64,000 nt of DNA from Pseudomonas sp. B21-023 (GTDB lineage: Bacteria; Pseudomonadota; Gammaproteobacteria; Pseudomonadales; Pseudomonadaceae): assembly GCF_024749165.1 (NCBI RefSeq), contig NZ_CP087190.1, forward strand, positions 4,809,501 to 4,873,500, given 5' to 3'. A program made the translations under genes and the position numbers. Below, in pieces: positions 17,540 to 26,838 of the stretch (its first letter is position 1; each line of letters starts with the position of its first letter). Under the pieces are notes generated by a model. It saw only the letters and a list, made by a program, of their open reading frames with translations. It ran no database searches and was not told the DNA's origin.

Positions 17540-18750
17540 CAGCCAGTCACCCTTTCCGGAACCGGTTTGGTCTTCTCGAGCCTTGTGTAGAACGGCATCA
17601 GCAGGAAGTAGGCGAAGTACAACACCGTGCACACCTGCGACAGCAAGGTACGCCCCGGGGTCGGCGCCAGCACGCCCAGCACGCCAAGGATGACGAAGGC
17701 CACGCAGAACACCAGCAACCAGATCTTGCTCAGCCAGCCCTTGTAGCGCATCGAGCGCACCGGACTGCGGTCAAGCCAGGGCAACACGAACAGCACCGCG
17801 ATTGCCGCGCCCATGGCAATCACCCCGAACAGCTTGTCGGGCACCGCGCGCAGAATCGCGTAGAACGGCGTGAAGTACCAGACAGGGGCGATATGCTCAG
17901 GGGTCTTGAAGGCGTTGGCCTGTTCGAAGTTCGGTTTTTCCAGGAAGTAGCCACCCATTTCCGGGAAGAAGAACACCACGGCACAGAACACGAAGAGGAA
18001 CACCACCACACCGGCGATATCCTTGACGGTGTAGTACGGGTGGAACGGGATGCCATCCAGCGGGATGCCGTTCTCGTCCTTTTTCTTCTTGATGTCCACG
18101 CCATCGGGGTTGTTCGAACCCACTTCGTGCAGCGCCAGGATGTGCAGCACCACCAGGCCCAGGATCACGATAGGCAGGGCCACCACGTGCAGGGCGAAGA
18201 AGCGGTTCAGGGTGATGCCGGAGATCAGGTAGTCACCACGGATCCACTGGGTCAGGTCATCACCGATTACCGGGATCGCACCGAAAAGCGAGATGATCAC
18301 CTGGGCACCCCAGTAAGACATCTGCCCCCAGGGCAGCAGGTAGCCCATGAACGCCTCGGCCATCAACGCCAGGTAGATCAGCATGCCGAACAACCAGACC
18401 AGCTCGCGCGGCTTCTGGTAGGAGCCGTAGAGCAGCCCGCGGAACATGTGCAGGTAGACCACGATAAAGAACGCCGAGGCGCCGGTGGAGTGCAGGTAGC
18501 GCAGGATCCAGCCGTACTCGACGTCGCGCATGATGTACTCGACCGAGGCGAAGGCCTCTTCCGCCGAGGGGGTGAAACTCATGGTCAGCCACACGCCGGT
18601 GACGATCTGGTTGACCAGCACCAGCAACGCCAGGGAGCCGAAGAAGTACAGGAAGTTGAAGTTCTTGGGCGCGTAATACTTGCTTAGATGGTCTTCCCAC
18701 ATTTTCGTCGCGGGGAAGCGCGCATCGATCCACTCCATGAACTTGCTCAT
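17539..18750 (-). CDS. petB: Cytochrome b of the bc1 complex
   Basis: The core membrane subunit of the bc1 complex, carrying two b haems and both quinone sites. The 403-residue protein has multiple membrane helices, haem-ligand histidines in RYLHSTGASAFFIVVYLHMFRG (first part) and in the RFFALHVVALP helix, the GYLLPWGQMS motif and the PEWY-like region PVWYFTPFY. The start may be the ATG at 18750 or the adjacent one at 18753. GGAG lies a few bases upstream of both. Confidence 0.95.
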   Translation of the reverse strand: MSKFMEWIDARFPATKMWEDHLSKYYAPKNFNFLYFFGSLALLVLVNQIVTGVWLTMSFTPSAEEAFASVEYIMRDVEYGWILRYLHSTGASAFFIVVYLHMFRGLLYGSYQKPRELVWLFGMLIYLALMAEAFMGYLLPWGQMSYWGAQVIISLFGAIPVIGDDLTQWIRGDYLISGITLNRFFALHVVALPIVILGLVVLHILALHEVGSNNPDGVDIKKKKDENGIPLDGIPFHPYYTVKDIAGVVVFLFVFCAVVFFFPEMGGYFLEKPNFEQANAFKTPEHIAPVWYFTPFYAILRAVPDKLFGVIAMGAAIAVLFVLPWLDRSPVRSMRYKGWLSKIWLLVFCVAFVILGVLGVLAPTPGRTLLSQVCTVLYFAYFLLMPFYTRLEKTKPVPERVTG

Positions 18751-19343
18751 CATGCGTTCTCCTGATCGACGCCGATGACGATGATTTCGTCCGACTCGTA
18801 CGAGTGCGGTGGCACTGGCAGGTTGAGAGGCGCCGGCTGGGATTTGTAGACGCGCCCGGCCAGGTCGTAGTGCGAACCGTGGCAGGGGCAGAAATAGCCA
18901 CCGACCCACTTCGGCCCCAGGTCAGCCGGGGCAACTTCAGGGCGGAAGGTTGGCGAGCAACCCAGGTGCGTGCACAGACCTACCAGGATGAGAATCTCGG
19001 GCTTGATCGAGCGAACTTGCGGGTCGACGTAGGTCGGCTGCACTGACGCCTTGGATTCAGGATCGGACAGCTCACCGGTGATCTTTTTCAGATTACCGAG
19101 GATCTCCTCCGTTCGCCGCACGATGAATACAGGTTGCCCCCGCCATTCAGCTACCATCTGCTGACCGGGCTCGACCTTGGCGATATTGACCTTCACCGGT
19201 GCCCCTGCGGCTTTCGCCTTGGCACTGGGAAACCATGACCCCACGAACGGTACCGCTGCCCCCACTGCCCCCGCTGCCCCGACCACGGATGTCGCGGCTA
19301 CGAGGAAGCGGCGCCGGCCTGCGTTGACGCCGTCATTGCTCAT
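18750..19343 (-). CDS. petA: Rieske iron-sulfur subunit of the bc1 complex
   Basis: The 197-residue protein has a twin-arginine-type N-terminus (GRRRFLVAATSVVGAAGAVG) that also acts as the membrane anchor. Two cluster-binding boxes follow, CTHLGC near residue 124 and CPCHGS near residue 152, whose cysteines and histidines hold the 2Fe-2S cluster. It is the first gene of petABC and its stop overlaps the petB start. Confidence 0.96.
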   Translation of the reverse strand: MSNDGVNAGRRRFLVAATSVVGAAGAVGAAVPFVGSWFPSAKAKAAGAPVKVNIAKVEPGQQMVAEWRGQPVFIVRRTEEILGNLKKITGELSDPESKASVQPTYVDPQVRSIKPEILILVGLCTHLGCSPTFRPEVAPADLGPKWVGGYFCPCHGSHYDLAGRVYKSQPAPLNLPVPPHSYESDEIIVIGVDQENA

Positions 19344-19425
19344 TCAGTCCTCTCCCATCAGCTTGCTTGGCCTGTTTGAACAGGCATCTACTTAGGTACG
19401 TCTGTGGCACTAAAAATTGGCCGCA

Positions 19426-19455
19426 ATGGTAAGGAACAAATCCACACGCTGACAA
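19426..19455 (-). promoter_or_regulatory. Putative petABC promoter
   Basis: On the minus strand TTGTCA (19450-19455) and TACCAT (19426-19431) are 18 bases apart, about 83 bases upstream of the petA start. Confidence 0.4.
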
Positions 19456-19553
19456 GGTGATTACCCGCTCGTCGGGCTACTACCCTCGCTTTGCTTGATC
19501 TGCGTCTATGCGACAAACGGCCACGGACTAGCAGACAGGTTAGTTGAAGACAT

Positions 19554-19590
19554 AAAAAAAGCCCGGTTCCAAAAAGGAACCGGGCTTTTT
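19554..19590 (-). terminator. Terminator of the rplM-rpsI operon
   Basis: GCCCGGTTCC pairs with GGAACCGGGC around AAAAA, flanked by A and T runs of six or seven. It lies just past the rpsI stop on the minus strand. Confidence 0.92.
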
Positions 19591-19608
19591 TCGACTGCCG
19601 AAGCGGTA

Positions 19609-20001
19609 TTAACGCTTGGAGTACTGAGGACGCTTACGCGCTTTACGCAGACCCACTTTCTTACGCTCAACTTCACGAGCGTCGCGGGTGACGTAGCCAG
19701 CACGACGCAGAGCGCCACGCAGGGTTTCGTCGTATTCCATCAGGGCGCGGGTGATGCCGTGGCGGATTGCACCGGCCTGACCGCTGACACCACCACCGGA
19801 AACGGTGACGTAGATGTCGAACTTCTCAACGGTTTCGGTCAGTTCCAGCGGCTGGCGAACAACCATGCGAGCGGTTTCGCGGCCGAAGAACACGTCCAGA
19901 GAACGGTTGTTGATGGAGATGTTACCGGTACCTGGACGCAGGAAAACGCGAGCGGTTGCGGTCTTGCGACGGCCAGTGCCGTAGTTTTGAGTCGCCGACA
20001 T
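19609..20001 (-). CDS. rpsI: 30S ribosomal protein S9
   Basis: A 130-residue ribosomal protein with the conserved GTGRRKTATARVFLRPG start, the GGGVSGQAGAIRHGI motif and the basic C-terminal tail ending KKVGLRKARKRPQYSKR, which reaches into the P-site. It is 14 bases downstream of rplM. Confidence 0.98.
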   Translation of the reverse strand: MSATQNYGTGRRKTATARVFLRPGTGNISINNRSLDVFFGRETARMVVRQPLELTETVEKFDIYVTVSGGGVSGQAGAIRHGITRALMEYDETLRGALRRAGYVTRDAREVERKKVGLRKARKRPQYSKR

Positions 20002-20015
20002 AATGAACTATCCCG

Positions 20016-20444
20016 TTAGATCTTCAGTTCTTGAGGCTGCTGAGCAGTGTGTGGGTGAGCAGCACCCGCGTACACTTTCAGCTTGCGGTACATGTCGCGA
20101 CCCAGCGGGTTCTTCGGCAGCATGCCTTTGACCGCGGTTTCGATAACACGCTCAGGGGCCTTGGCGATCAACTTCTCGAAGTTGATTTCCTTGATACCGC
20201 CCGGGAAGCCGGAGTGGGAGTAGTACATCTTGTCGGAAGACTTGGCACCAGTCACACGGATCTGCTCGGCGTTGATGACGACGATGTAGTCGCCGGTGTC
20301 AACGTGAGGGGTGTATTCTGGCTTGTGCTTGCCACGCAGGCGGCTAGCGATTTCGGTAGCCAGACGACCCAGGGTCTGACCAGCGGCGTCGACTACGAAC
20401 CACTCGCGCTTTACTGTTTCCGGTTTAGCAGTAAAAGTTTTCAT
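20016..20444 (-). CDS. rplM: 50S ribosomal protein L13
   Basis: A 142-residue ribosomal protein with EWFVVDAAGQTLGRLATEIASRLRGKHKPEYTPHVDTGDYIVV and the MLPKNPLGRDMYRKLKVY motif, both diagnostic of L13. It is the first gene of the rplM-rpsI operon, preceded by a good sigma70-like promoter. Confidence 0.98.
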   Translation of the reverse strand: MKTFTAKPETVKREWFVVDAAGQTLGRLATEIASRLRGKHKPEYTPHVDTGDYIVVINAEQIRVTGAKSSDKMYYSHSGFPGGIKEINFEKLIAKAPERVIETAVKGMLPKNPLGRDMYRKLKVYAGAAHPHTAQQPQELKI

Positions 20445-20487
20445 TCTCTAAAGCCTCAGAGGCCGCCCAGCGAAAAATAGACGGCGA

Positions 20488-20516
20488 ATCTTACTGGATA
20501 GTGCACAGCTTGCCAA
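20488..20516 (-). promoter_or_regulatory. Putative rplM-rpsI promoter
   Basis: On the minus strand TTGGCA (20511-20516) and TAAGAT (20488-20493) are separated by 17 bases, 44 bases upstream of the rplM ATG. Confidence 0.55.
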
Positions 20517-20700
20517 GGGCAAGCGCGCAGCCGAACGCTGACGCTTTTGGGGGCTCGGGTCGGGCACGCCAATGTTCGACAAGGGTTCCCTGCATGGTGG
20601 TGCATCACTTCCGCCACACGGAGAGGGGCAGAATTATCCAGATTGCAGGAAAAATTTCAACCTGCTTTTATGGACTTCTTTGTCACGGAGCACCTTCCCG

Positions 20701-21741
20701 ATGGAATACCGCAAGCTCGGTCGTACCGACCTCGATGTCAGCGCCCTGTGCCTGGGCACCATGACCTGGGGTGAACAGAACACCCAGGACCAGGCCTTCG
20801 CCCAGATCGCCCTGGCCAAGGCCAGCGGCATCAACTTCATCGACACCGCCGAGATGTACCCGGTGCCACCGCGCCCGGAGACCTACGCCGCCACCGAACG
20901 CATCATCGGCAACTGGTTCGCCGCCAACGGCGACCGTGACGACTGGATCCTCGCCAGCAAGGTCGCCGGCCCCGGCAACGGCATCAGCCACATCCGTGAC
21001 GGCCAGCTCAAGCACAACCGCCAGCACATCGTCGCCGCGCTGGACGAGAGCCTCAAGCGCCTGCAGACCGACCGCATCGACCTCTACCAGTTGCACTGGC
21101 CCGAGCGCAGCACCAACTTCTTCGGCAAGCTCGGCTACCAGCACCTGCCCCAGGACATCTTCACCCCGCTGGAGGAAACCCTGGAGGTGCTCGATGAACA
21201 GGTACGCGCCGGCAAGATCCGCCACATCGGCCTGTCCAACGAAACCCCGTGGGGCACCCTGAAATTCCTGCACCTGGCCGAAACCCGCGGCTGGCCCCGC
21301 GCGGTGTCGATCCAGAACCCCTACAACCTGCTCAACCGCAGCTTCGAGGTGGGCCTGGCAGAGGTGGCAATCCGCGAGCAGTGCGGTTTGCTGGCCTATT
21401 CGCCGCTGGCCTTCGGCATGCTGTCGGGCAAGTACGAAAACGGCGCCCGCCCGGAACACGCCCGCCTGACCCTGTTCAGCCGCTTTGCCCGCTATTCCAA
21501 TCCGCAGACCGTGGCCGCCTGCGGCCGCTATGTGCAGCTGGCCCGCGAACACGGGCTGGACCCGGCGCAGATGGCGCTGGCGTTCGTGACCCGGCAGCCG
21601 TTCGTGACCAGCAACATCATCGGCGCGACGAACCTCGAGCAACTGCGCAGCAATATCGACAGCCAGGCGTTGAATCTGGGCGATGAACTGCTGGCGGCAA
21701 TCGAGGCGGTCCATCAGGAGCAGCCAAACCCCGCGCCTTGA
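20701..21741 (+). CDS. Aldo/keto reductase, Tas-like
   Basis: A 346-residue NADP(H)-dependent aldo/keto reductase of the Tas type. The start MEYRKLGRTDLDVSALCLGTMTWG is typical. Catalytic elements visible are NFIDTAEMYP (Asp, Tyr), DDWILASKV (Lys), and the LYQLHWPER histidine. The C-terminal SNIIGATNLEQLRSNI region binds the cofactor phosphate. The substrate is unknown. It stands alone between rplM and a GlxA-type regulator. Confidence 0.88.
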   Translation: MEYRKLGRTDLDVSALCLGTMTWGEQNTQDQAFAQIALAKASGINFIDTAEMYPVPPRPETYAATERIIGNWFAANGDRDDWILASKVAGPGNGISHIRDGQLKHNRQHIVAALDESLKRLQTDRIDLYQLHWPERSTNFFGKLGYQHLPQDIFTPLEETLEVLDEQVRAGKIRHIGLSNETPWGTLKFLHLAETRGWPRAVSIQNPYNLLNRSFEVGLAEVAIREQCGLLAYSPLAFGMLSGKYENGARPEHARLTLFSRFARYSNPQTVAACGRYVQLAREHGLDPAQMALAFVTRQPFVTSNIIGATNLEQLRSNIDSQALNLGDELLAAIEAVHQEQPNPAP

Positions 21742-21840
21742 TGCAACGCAGGCGCTGCACTGCTCTTTCGTGGGGTAGACACAATCGCCAAAAAATAAGA
21801 CGATCCAGCCGGTGATTGACCACTCTACCCTATAAGAACA

Positions 21841-22845
21841 ATGACAATGATGTTTACCCAACCCCCGGCGTCGCTGCGGCGCGTCAGCATCCTGGCCGTT
21901 GATAAAGTGTTCGCTTCGACACTGATGCAGGCCAAGGACTTCTTCCACCTGGCCAGCCTGCGCTACAGCAAGCAGCTGGGCCTGGGCCTGCAACCGATGT
22001 TCGAGATCGGCCTGGTGAGCCCGGACGGTTTGCCCGTGGACAGCTTCAGCAACGTGCAGTTGCCGGTCGACAGCGGCTTGAACGATGCCGACGTGATCAT
22101 CCTGCCGGCCTTCTGGGACGATTTCGACAATCTGCTGCAACGCTACCCGCAGGTGCTGCCCTGGCTGCGCGAGCAGCATGCCCGTGGCGCGGTGCTATGC
22201 GCCGAGGCCAGCGGCGTGTTCTGGCTGGCCGAGTCGGGGCTGCTCGACGGCAAGGAGGCGACCACCTACTGGCGCTTCTTCAGCAGCTTCGCCGAGCGCT
22301 TCCCGAAGATCCGCCTGAACCAGGACAAGCACCTGACCGACGCCGACAATCTCTACTGCGCCGGTGGCACCACCTCGGCCTGCGACCTGTACATCTACCT
22401 GATCGAACGCTTCTGTGGCGCCAACGTGGCCCGCGCGGTGGCCCGCGACATCCTCTACGAGGTGCAGCGCAGCTATACCCCGGGGCGCATGGGCTTCGGC
22501 GGCCAGAAGCTTCACCAGGACCTGATCATCCTGCAGATCCAGCACTGGCTCGAAGAGCACTTCGCCGACAAGTTCCGCTTCGAGGATGTGGCGCGCAACC
22601 ACGGCATGAGCATCCGCAATTTCATGCGCCGCTTCCAGAGTGCCACCGGCGACAAGCCCCTGCACTACCTGCAGCGCCTGCGCATCGAGACCGCCAAGGG
22701 CCTGCTGTCGAGCACGCGCAAGAGCATAAAGACGATCAGCTACGAGGTGGGCTACGACGACGCGAGTTTCTTCGCCCGGCTGTTCCGCCAGCACACGGAG
22801 TTGTCGCCGAACCAGTATCGCCAGCAGTTCATGCAAGAGGCCTGA
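21841..22845 (+). CDS. GlxA-type transcriptional regulator (DJ-1/PfpI + AraC HTH)
   Basis: A 334-residue regulator. The N-terminal 190 residues resemble a DJ-1/PfpI (class I amidotransferase-like) sensor domain, with the nucleophile-elbow-like segment VLCAEASGVFWLAESGLL. The C-terminal 100 residues are an AraC/XylS double helix-turn-helix (FRFEDVARNHGMSIRNFMRRFQ and KTISYEVGYDDASFFARLFRQH). Relatives in Pseudomonas control catabolism of glycine betaine, carnitine and arginine, but the effector here cannot be read from sequence. The adjacent aldo/keto reductase is a possible but unproven target. Confidence 0.85.
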   Translation: MTMMFTQPPASLRRVSILAVDKVFASTLMQAKDFFHLASLRYSKQLGLGLQPMFEIGLVSPDGLPVDSFSNVQLPVDSGLNDADVIILPAFWDDFDNLLQRYPQVLPWLREQHARGAVLCAEASGVFWLAESGLLDGKEATTYWRFFSSFAERFPKIRLNQDKHLTDADNLYCAGGTTSACDLYIYLIERFCGANVARAVARDILYEVQRSYTPGRMGFGGQKLHQDLIILQIQHWLEEHFADKFRFEDVARNHGMSIRNFMRRFQSATGDKPLHYLQRLRIETAKGLLSSTRKSIKTISYEVGYDDASFFARLFRQHTELSPNQYRQQFMQEA

Positions 22846-22855
22846 ATACGACAAG

Positions 22856-22951
22856 GGCCGCTTCGCGCCCCATCGCCGGCAAGCCGGCTCCCACAAGTTA
22901 CGTACTGATCTTGTGGGAGCCGGCTTGCCGGCGATGGGGCGCGAAGCGGCC
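22856..22951. repeat. Inverted pair of REP elements (BIME-like)
   Basis: Two nearly identical 42-base REP copies, each with core GCCGGCAAGCCGGCTCCCAC and a GGCCGCTTCGCGCCCCATC flank, face each other across a 12-base spacer and can form a long hairpin. They lie between convergent genes and may serve as a transcription stop or mRNA stabiliser. Confidence 0.93.
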
Positions 22952-22966
22952 CCGTTTCATCAGCCC

Positions 22967-24061
22967 TTAAGGCTTGTGCGCCCGCGACAGGAACTCGTGG
23001 GACTGCATCTCCAGCAGACGGCTGAGCGTACGCTGGAACTCGAAACTCAGGCGCCCGCCGGTATACAGGTCCTTGAGCTCTACCTCGGCCGAGATGATCA
23101 GCTTCACGTTGCGGTCGTAGAACTCGTCGACCATGTTGATGAAGCGCCGGGCGATGTCATCGGTGGTCACACCCATCTGCTCGACATTGCTCAGCAGCAC
23201 GGCATGGAAGATCTTGCCCAGTTCGATGTAGTCGTTCTGGCTGCGCGGCCCGTCGCACAGGGCACGGAAATCGAACCAGGCGACGTCGTCGCAGGTGCGC
23301 AAGGCATGGATCTCGCGGTTCTCGATCATCAGCACGTCGTTCTCGACGGCCTGGGTGCACTCTGGGGTCAACGCCTTGAAGCTGGCGCGCAGGCTTTCAT
23401 GCGCCGCAGCGTCGAGCGGGAAGTGGAACAGCTCGGCCTGCTCCAGGTGACGCAGGCGATAGTCCACGCCGCTGTCGACGTTCACCACATCGGTGTACTG
23501 CTTGATCATGGCGATCGCCGGCAGGAAGCGCGCGCGCTGCAGGCCGTCCTTGTACAGGCCGTCCGGAACGATGTTGGAAGTGGCCACCAGCGACACGCCG
23601 TTCTTGAACAGCTCTTCCATCAGGGTGCCGAGGATCATGGCATCGGTGATATCGGAGACGAAGAACTCGTCGAAGCAGATCACCTTGGCCTCGTCGCTGA
23701 AGCGCTTGGCGATGCTGGTCAGCGGGTTCTTCTCACCCTTTAGGGTCTTCATCTCCTCGTGGACGCGCTTCATGAAGCGGTGGAAGTGCGTGCGCATCTT
23801 CTGCTTGAACGGCAGCGCTTCATAAAAGGTGTCGACCAGGTAGGTCTTGCCCCGGCCCACGCCGCCCCAGAAGTACAGGCCCTTGACCGGCGTCTGCTCC
23901 TTCTTGCCGAACAGCTTGCCGAACACCCCCGGCTTGTTGTTCTGCGCCTGCACCAGGTCGTCGTACAGGCGCTGCAGGTGACGCACCGCAGTTTCCTGCG
24001 CCGCGTCATGGAAGAAGTCGGGGCGTTTCAGATCGGCTTGGTATCGTTCTAGGGGCGTCAT
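22967..24061 (-). CDS. zapE: ZapE, AFG1-like ATPase of the division ring
   Basis: A 364-residue AFG1-family ATPase. The Walker A motif GGVGRGKTYLVD is near residue 68, Walker B is ICFDEFFVSDITDAM, and the sensor region SLVATSNIVPDGLY is intact. E. coli ZapE associates with FtsZ and is needed under low oxygen. The protein is full length for the bacterial family. It lies downstream of trpS with a strong terminator between, so it has its own promoter. Confidence 0.9.
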   Translation of the reverse strand: MTPLERYQADLKRPDFFHDAAQETAVRHLQRLYDDLVQAQNNKPGVFGKLFGKKEQTPVKGLYFWGGVGRGKTYLVDTFYEALPFKQKMRTHFHRFMKRVHEEMKTLKGEKNPLTSIAKRFSDEAKVICFDEFFVSDITDAMILGTLMEELFKNGVSLVATSNIVPDGLYKDGLQRARFLPAIAMIKQYTDVVNVDSGVDYRLRHLEQAELFHFPLDAAAHESLRASFKALTPECTQAVENDVLMIENREIHALRTCDDVAWFDFRALCDGPRSQNDYIELGKIFHAVLLSNVEQMGVTTDDIARRFINMVDEFYDRNVKLIISAEVELKDLYTGGRLSFEFQRTLSRLLEMQSHEFLSRAHKP

Positions 24062-24081
24062 GATTTCGTTAGCGAGGCAAC

Positions 24082-24114
24082 AAAAAACGGGCCGTCACTG
24101 TAGCGACCGGCCCG
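24082..24114 (-). terminator. Terminator downstream of trpS
   Basis: On the minus strand CGGGCCG (24108-24114) pairs with CGGCCCG (24088-24094) around a 13-base loop and is followed by TTTTTT. It separates trpS from zapE. Confidence 0.85.
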
Positions 24115-24146
24115 CTTAATGGCAATCAGACTTGCGTCAAAGTGAC

Positions 24147-25496
24147 TCAGTCCGCCTGTGGCGCCAGGGCCTCGCGCAGGCTGGTGATGGCCGCGTCACG
24201 GGCCTCGGCGGCCTCAAACTGCGGCCCGTCGGCAACTTGCTCACCGTTCAGCCAGAGCGAGAAGCCCAGGCCCTCGACACGCACGTCGGCATCGCCGCCC
24301 TGCTGTAGCTGCTTGCTCACCGCCCCCGCGCTCTTGCCATCGGCGAAGCTGCGCGACAGCAGCAATTGCTCGCCATCGGCGGCCAGCAGGCGGAAGCGGA
24401 AGCTGCCATCCTCGTCACGGAAGCTGACGAAGCGGGCGCTTTTGGCGGCCTTCTTCTTCACCTCGGTGCTGGCCTGCACGGTGGTGCGGAACGAACGCAG
24501 GCCAACAGCCTCGCGCAGTTGCTCGAGGAACGGCGTGGCGATCTTGCGGGCCTTGGCGGCGCCGGCCAGGAGGATGTCCTCAAGGTCCGACGGGCGCGAG
24601 ATCAGCTGGTGATAGTGCTCGCGCTTTTCGGCCAACTGACCATCGAGCAGCTGGAACAGGCGCTGCTTGGCATCGCCCCAGCCCAGGCCCTGCAGCAGCT
24701 CTTCGCGGAACTCGGCGCATTGGGCCGGCGTGGAGAAGGCCTGGAACAGGGTGAACAGGTGCGAATTGTCCGGATCCTTGGCCTCGCCGGGGGCCTTGGA
24801 GTCGGTGACGATGCGCGAGATCGCATCCTTCATGTCCTTGGCGCTGGTGAACAGCGGGATGGTGTTGTCGTAGCTCTTGGACATCTTGCGACCGTCCAGG
24901 CCCGGGAGCGTGGCCACGCTCTCCTCGATCACCGCCTCGGGCAGGGCAAAGAAGTCCTTGCCCTGGCCGAACAGGTGGTTGAAGCGCTGGCCGATGTCGC
25001 GGGCCATTTCCACGTGCTGGATCTGGTCGCGACCGACCGGCACCTTGTTGGCATTGAACATCAGGATGTCGGCGGCCATCAGCACCGGGTAGCTGAACAG
25101 GCCCATGGTCACGCCGGCGTCCGGGTCTTCGCCGGCCTCGACGTTCTTGTCCACCGACGCCTTGTAGGCGTGGGCACGGTTGAGCAGGCCCTTGGCGGCG
25201 ACACAGGTCAGCAACCAGGTCAGCTCCGGGATCTCGGGGATGTCCGACTGGCGATAGAAGGTCACCTTGGCCGGGTCCAGGCCACCGGCCAGCCAGGTGG
25301 CGGCGATCTCCAGGCGCGAACGCTGGATGCGCTGCGGGTCGTCGCACTTGATCAGGGCATGGTAGTCGGCCAGGAAGTAGAACGAGTCGGCACCGGGCTG
25401 CTGGCTGGCGAGAATGGCCGGGCGGATGGCGCCGGCGTAGTTGCCCAGGTGCGGGGTGCCGGTGGTGGTGATACCGGTGAGGATGCGCGTGGTCAT
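24147..25496 (-). CDS. trpS: Tryptophanyl-tRNA synthetase, long form
   Basis: TrpRS charges tRNA-Trp. The class I signatures are TTGTPHLGNYAG (HIGH-like) near residue 10 and GRKMSKSYDN (KMSKS) near residue 206. At 449 residues it is about 110 longer than the common bacterial enzyme of roughly 335. The extra C-terminal part (RFVSFRDEDGSFRFRLLAADGEQLLLS...) resembles a small beta-rich add-on and occurs in other pseudomonads. Its role is unknown to me. Confidence 0.94.
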   Translation of the reverse strand: MTTRILTGITTTGTPHLGNYAGAIRPAILASQQPGADSFYFLADYHALIKCDDPQRIQRSRLEIAATWLAGGLDPAKVTFYRQSDIPEIPELTWLLTCVAAKGLLNRAHAYKASVDKNVEAGEDPDAGVTMGLFSYPVLMAADILMFNANKVPVGRDQIQHVEMARDIGQRFNHLFGQGKDFFALPEAVIEESVATLPGLDGRKMSKSYDNTIPLFTSAKDMKDAISRIVTDSKAPGEAKDPDNSHLFTLFQAFSTPAQCAEFREELLQGLGWGDAKQRLFQLLDGQLAEKREHYHQLISRPSDLEDILLAGAAKARKIATPFLEQLREAVGLRSFRTTVQASTEVKKKAAKSARFVSFRDEDGSFRFRLLAADGEQLLLSRSFADGKSAGAVSKQLQQGGDADVRVEGLGFSLWLNGEQVADGPQFEAAEARDAAITSLREALAPQAD

Positions 25497-25522
25497 GGGG
25501 GTTCGCTTATTTCAGGCTTGGC

Positions 25523-26158
25523 TCAGTTCGAAAGGCGCGGCAGCAGCAGATCCTTCAGATCGGTCAGCTTGCCATGGAAAAAGTGTCCGCATTCTGCCAC
25601 TTTCAGCAGCTCGTGGGGGCGCGACAGGGCGGCGGACCAATCGTAGACCAGTTGCGGATCGACCACCTCGTCGGTGTCCGGCTGCACGACGGTCAGCGCA
25701 ACGCGCTTGGGCAGCGGGAACTGCGCGTTCAGGCGCATCACCGCCGGGGCGATCATGAACAGCTGTTGCAGCTCGACACCCGCCGCCTCCAGGCGACCGG
25801 CCAGGCTGGCGGCAACGAAGCCGCCGAAGGAGAAGCCCATCAGCACCAAGGGCAGCTCAGGATGCTGCTGGCGCAGCCAGGCTGCGGCAGCCTCGGCATC
25901 CGCCACCTCGCCAGCGCCCATGTCGTGGCTGCCGGCGCTCTGGCCAACGCCGCGGTAGTTGAAGCGCAGGGTGACGTAACCGGCATCACGGGCGGTACGC
26001 TGCAGGGTCGAGACCACCTTGTTGAGCATGGTGCCGCCCTGGACCGGGTTGGGGTGGCAGATCAGCACCGCGCCACGGGCATCGGCCACGTCCAGGTACA
26101 ACGCCTCAAGCTGGCCGATCGGGCCATCGATGAACAAGGGGGTTTCGCGGATAAGCAA
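25523..26158 (-). CDS. Alpha/beta hydrolase
   Basis: A 211-residue single-domain alpha/beta hydrolase. The nucleophile elbow GFSFGG (Ser near residue 109) and the terminal histidine in CGHFFHGKL are present, with the aspartate probably in QPDTDEVVDP. NPVQGGTMLNKVV and NYRGVGQSAG are typical of the family linked to dienelactone hydrolases. The start is TTG with GGAG seven bases upstream. The gene lies just upstream of trpS and may be co-transcribed. Substrate is unknown. Confidence 0.85.
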   Translation of the reverse strand: MLIRETPLFIDGPIGQLEALYLDVADARGAVLICHPNPVQGGTMLNKVVSTLQRTARDAGYVTLRFNYRGVGQSAGSHDMGAGEVADAEAAAAWLRQQHPELPLVLMGFSFGGFVAASLAGRLEAAGVELQQLFMIAPAVMRLNAQFPLPKRVALTVVQPDTDEVVDPQLVYDWSAALSRPHELLKVAECGHFFHGKLTDLKDLLLPRLSN

Positions 26159-26293
26159 GGTACTACTCCGTGACCTCGTGAAGGGTCGACTCGTCTAGCA
26201 AAGGAATTCTGTTCTGATTTGCGATCGCTCGCGGTATACAGCGCAGGTCTGAGCCGTTAACGTAAAGCAAAGCCGTTTATAGAGGAAGGACTC

Positions 26294-26731
26294 GTGGAAC
26301 ACTCGCTCCTTGTTTGGTTGCTGCCGACCCTGGCCCTGGTTGTCGGTGTCGTCGTCGGTTTCGCGCTGGCCCGCCTGCTGCCCAACGCGGCACCGAGCAA
26401 TACCCAACGCCAGCTGGATGACATCCAGCAGCGCTTCGACAATTACCAGAACGAAGTGGTGACCCACTTCAACAGCACCGCATCGCTGGTCAAGAAACTG
26501 ACCCAGAGCTACCAGGACGTGCAGGATCACCTGGCCGAGGGCGCCAACCGCCTGGCCCTGGACGAGCTGACCCGCCAACGCCTGCTGGCCGCGCTGCACT
26601 CCGAAGCCGCGCAAGGCCCGCGTGATCGCCTGACGCCGCCGAAGGATACCGCCGAAGTACCACGCGACTACGCACCGAAGTCGCCGAACTCGCCGGGCAT
26701 GCTCGATGAGAGCTACGGGCTCAAGCGCTGA
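26294..26731 (+). CDS. zapG: ZapG/YhcB-like membrane protein (DUF1043)
   Basis: A 145-residue protein with one N-terminal membrane helix (SLLVWLLPTLALVVGVVVGFALARLL) followed by a coiled coil (NTQRQLDDIQQRFDNYQNEVVTHF) and a polar tail. This layout and the VTHFNSTASLVKKLTQSYQ segment match YhcB, which in E. coli affects cell shape, division and envelope growth. The start is GTG with AGGAAGGA just upstream. A terminator follows the stop codon. Confidence 0.88.
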   Translation: MEHSLLVWLLPTLALVVGVVVGFALARLLPNAAPSNTQRQLDDIQQRFDNYQNEVVTHFNSTASLVKKLTQSYQDVQDHLAEGANRLALDELTRQRLLAALHSEAAQGPRDRLTPPKDTAEVPRDYAPKSPNSPGMLDESYGLKR

Positions 26732-26743
26732 ATCGATGACATG

Positions 26744-26770
26744 AAAAAGGCCTCGCAAGAGGCCTTTTTT
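26744..26770. terminator. Terminator after zapG
   Basis: AAAAAGGCCTC pairs with GAGGCCTTTTTT around GCAA. It ends zapG and, because of the A run, could also stop the convergent mdeAB transcript. Confidence 0.88.
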
Positions 26771-26796
26771 GTGGGAAGTCGCAAACGGGATCTGCG

Positions 26797-26820
26797 TGGG
26801 AGCGGGCTTGCCCCGCGATT
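26797..26820. repeat. Short single REP-like element
   Basis: TGGGAGCGGGCTTGCCCCGC followed by GATT is a half-REP of the P. putida type. It sits between the zapG terminator and the end of mdeB. Confidence 0.6.
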
Positions 26821-26838
26821 AAGCCGGCCCAGACCTCG

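Noticed and set aside
20683..22179. A 498-codon frame on the minus strand spanning the aldo/keto reductase and the start of the regulator.
   Set aside because: It runs antisense to two recognised genes and across their intergenic gap, with no domain similarity.
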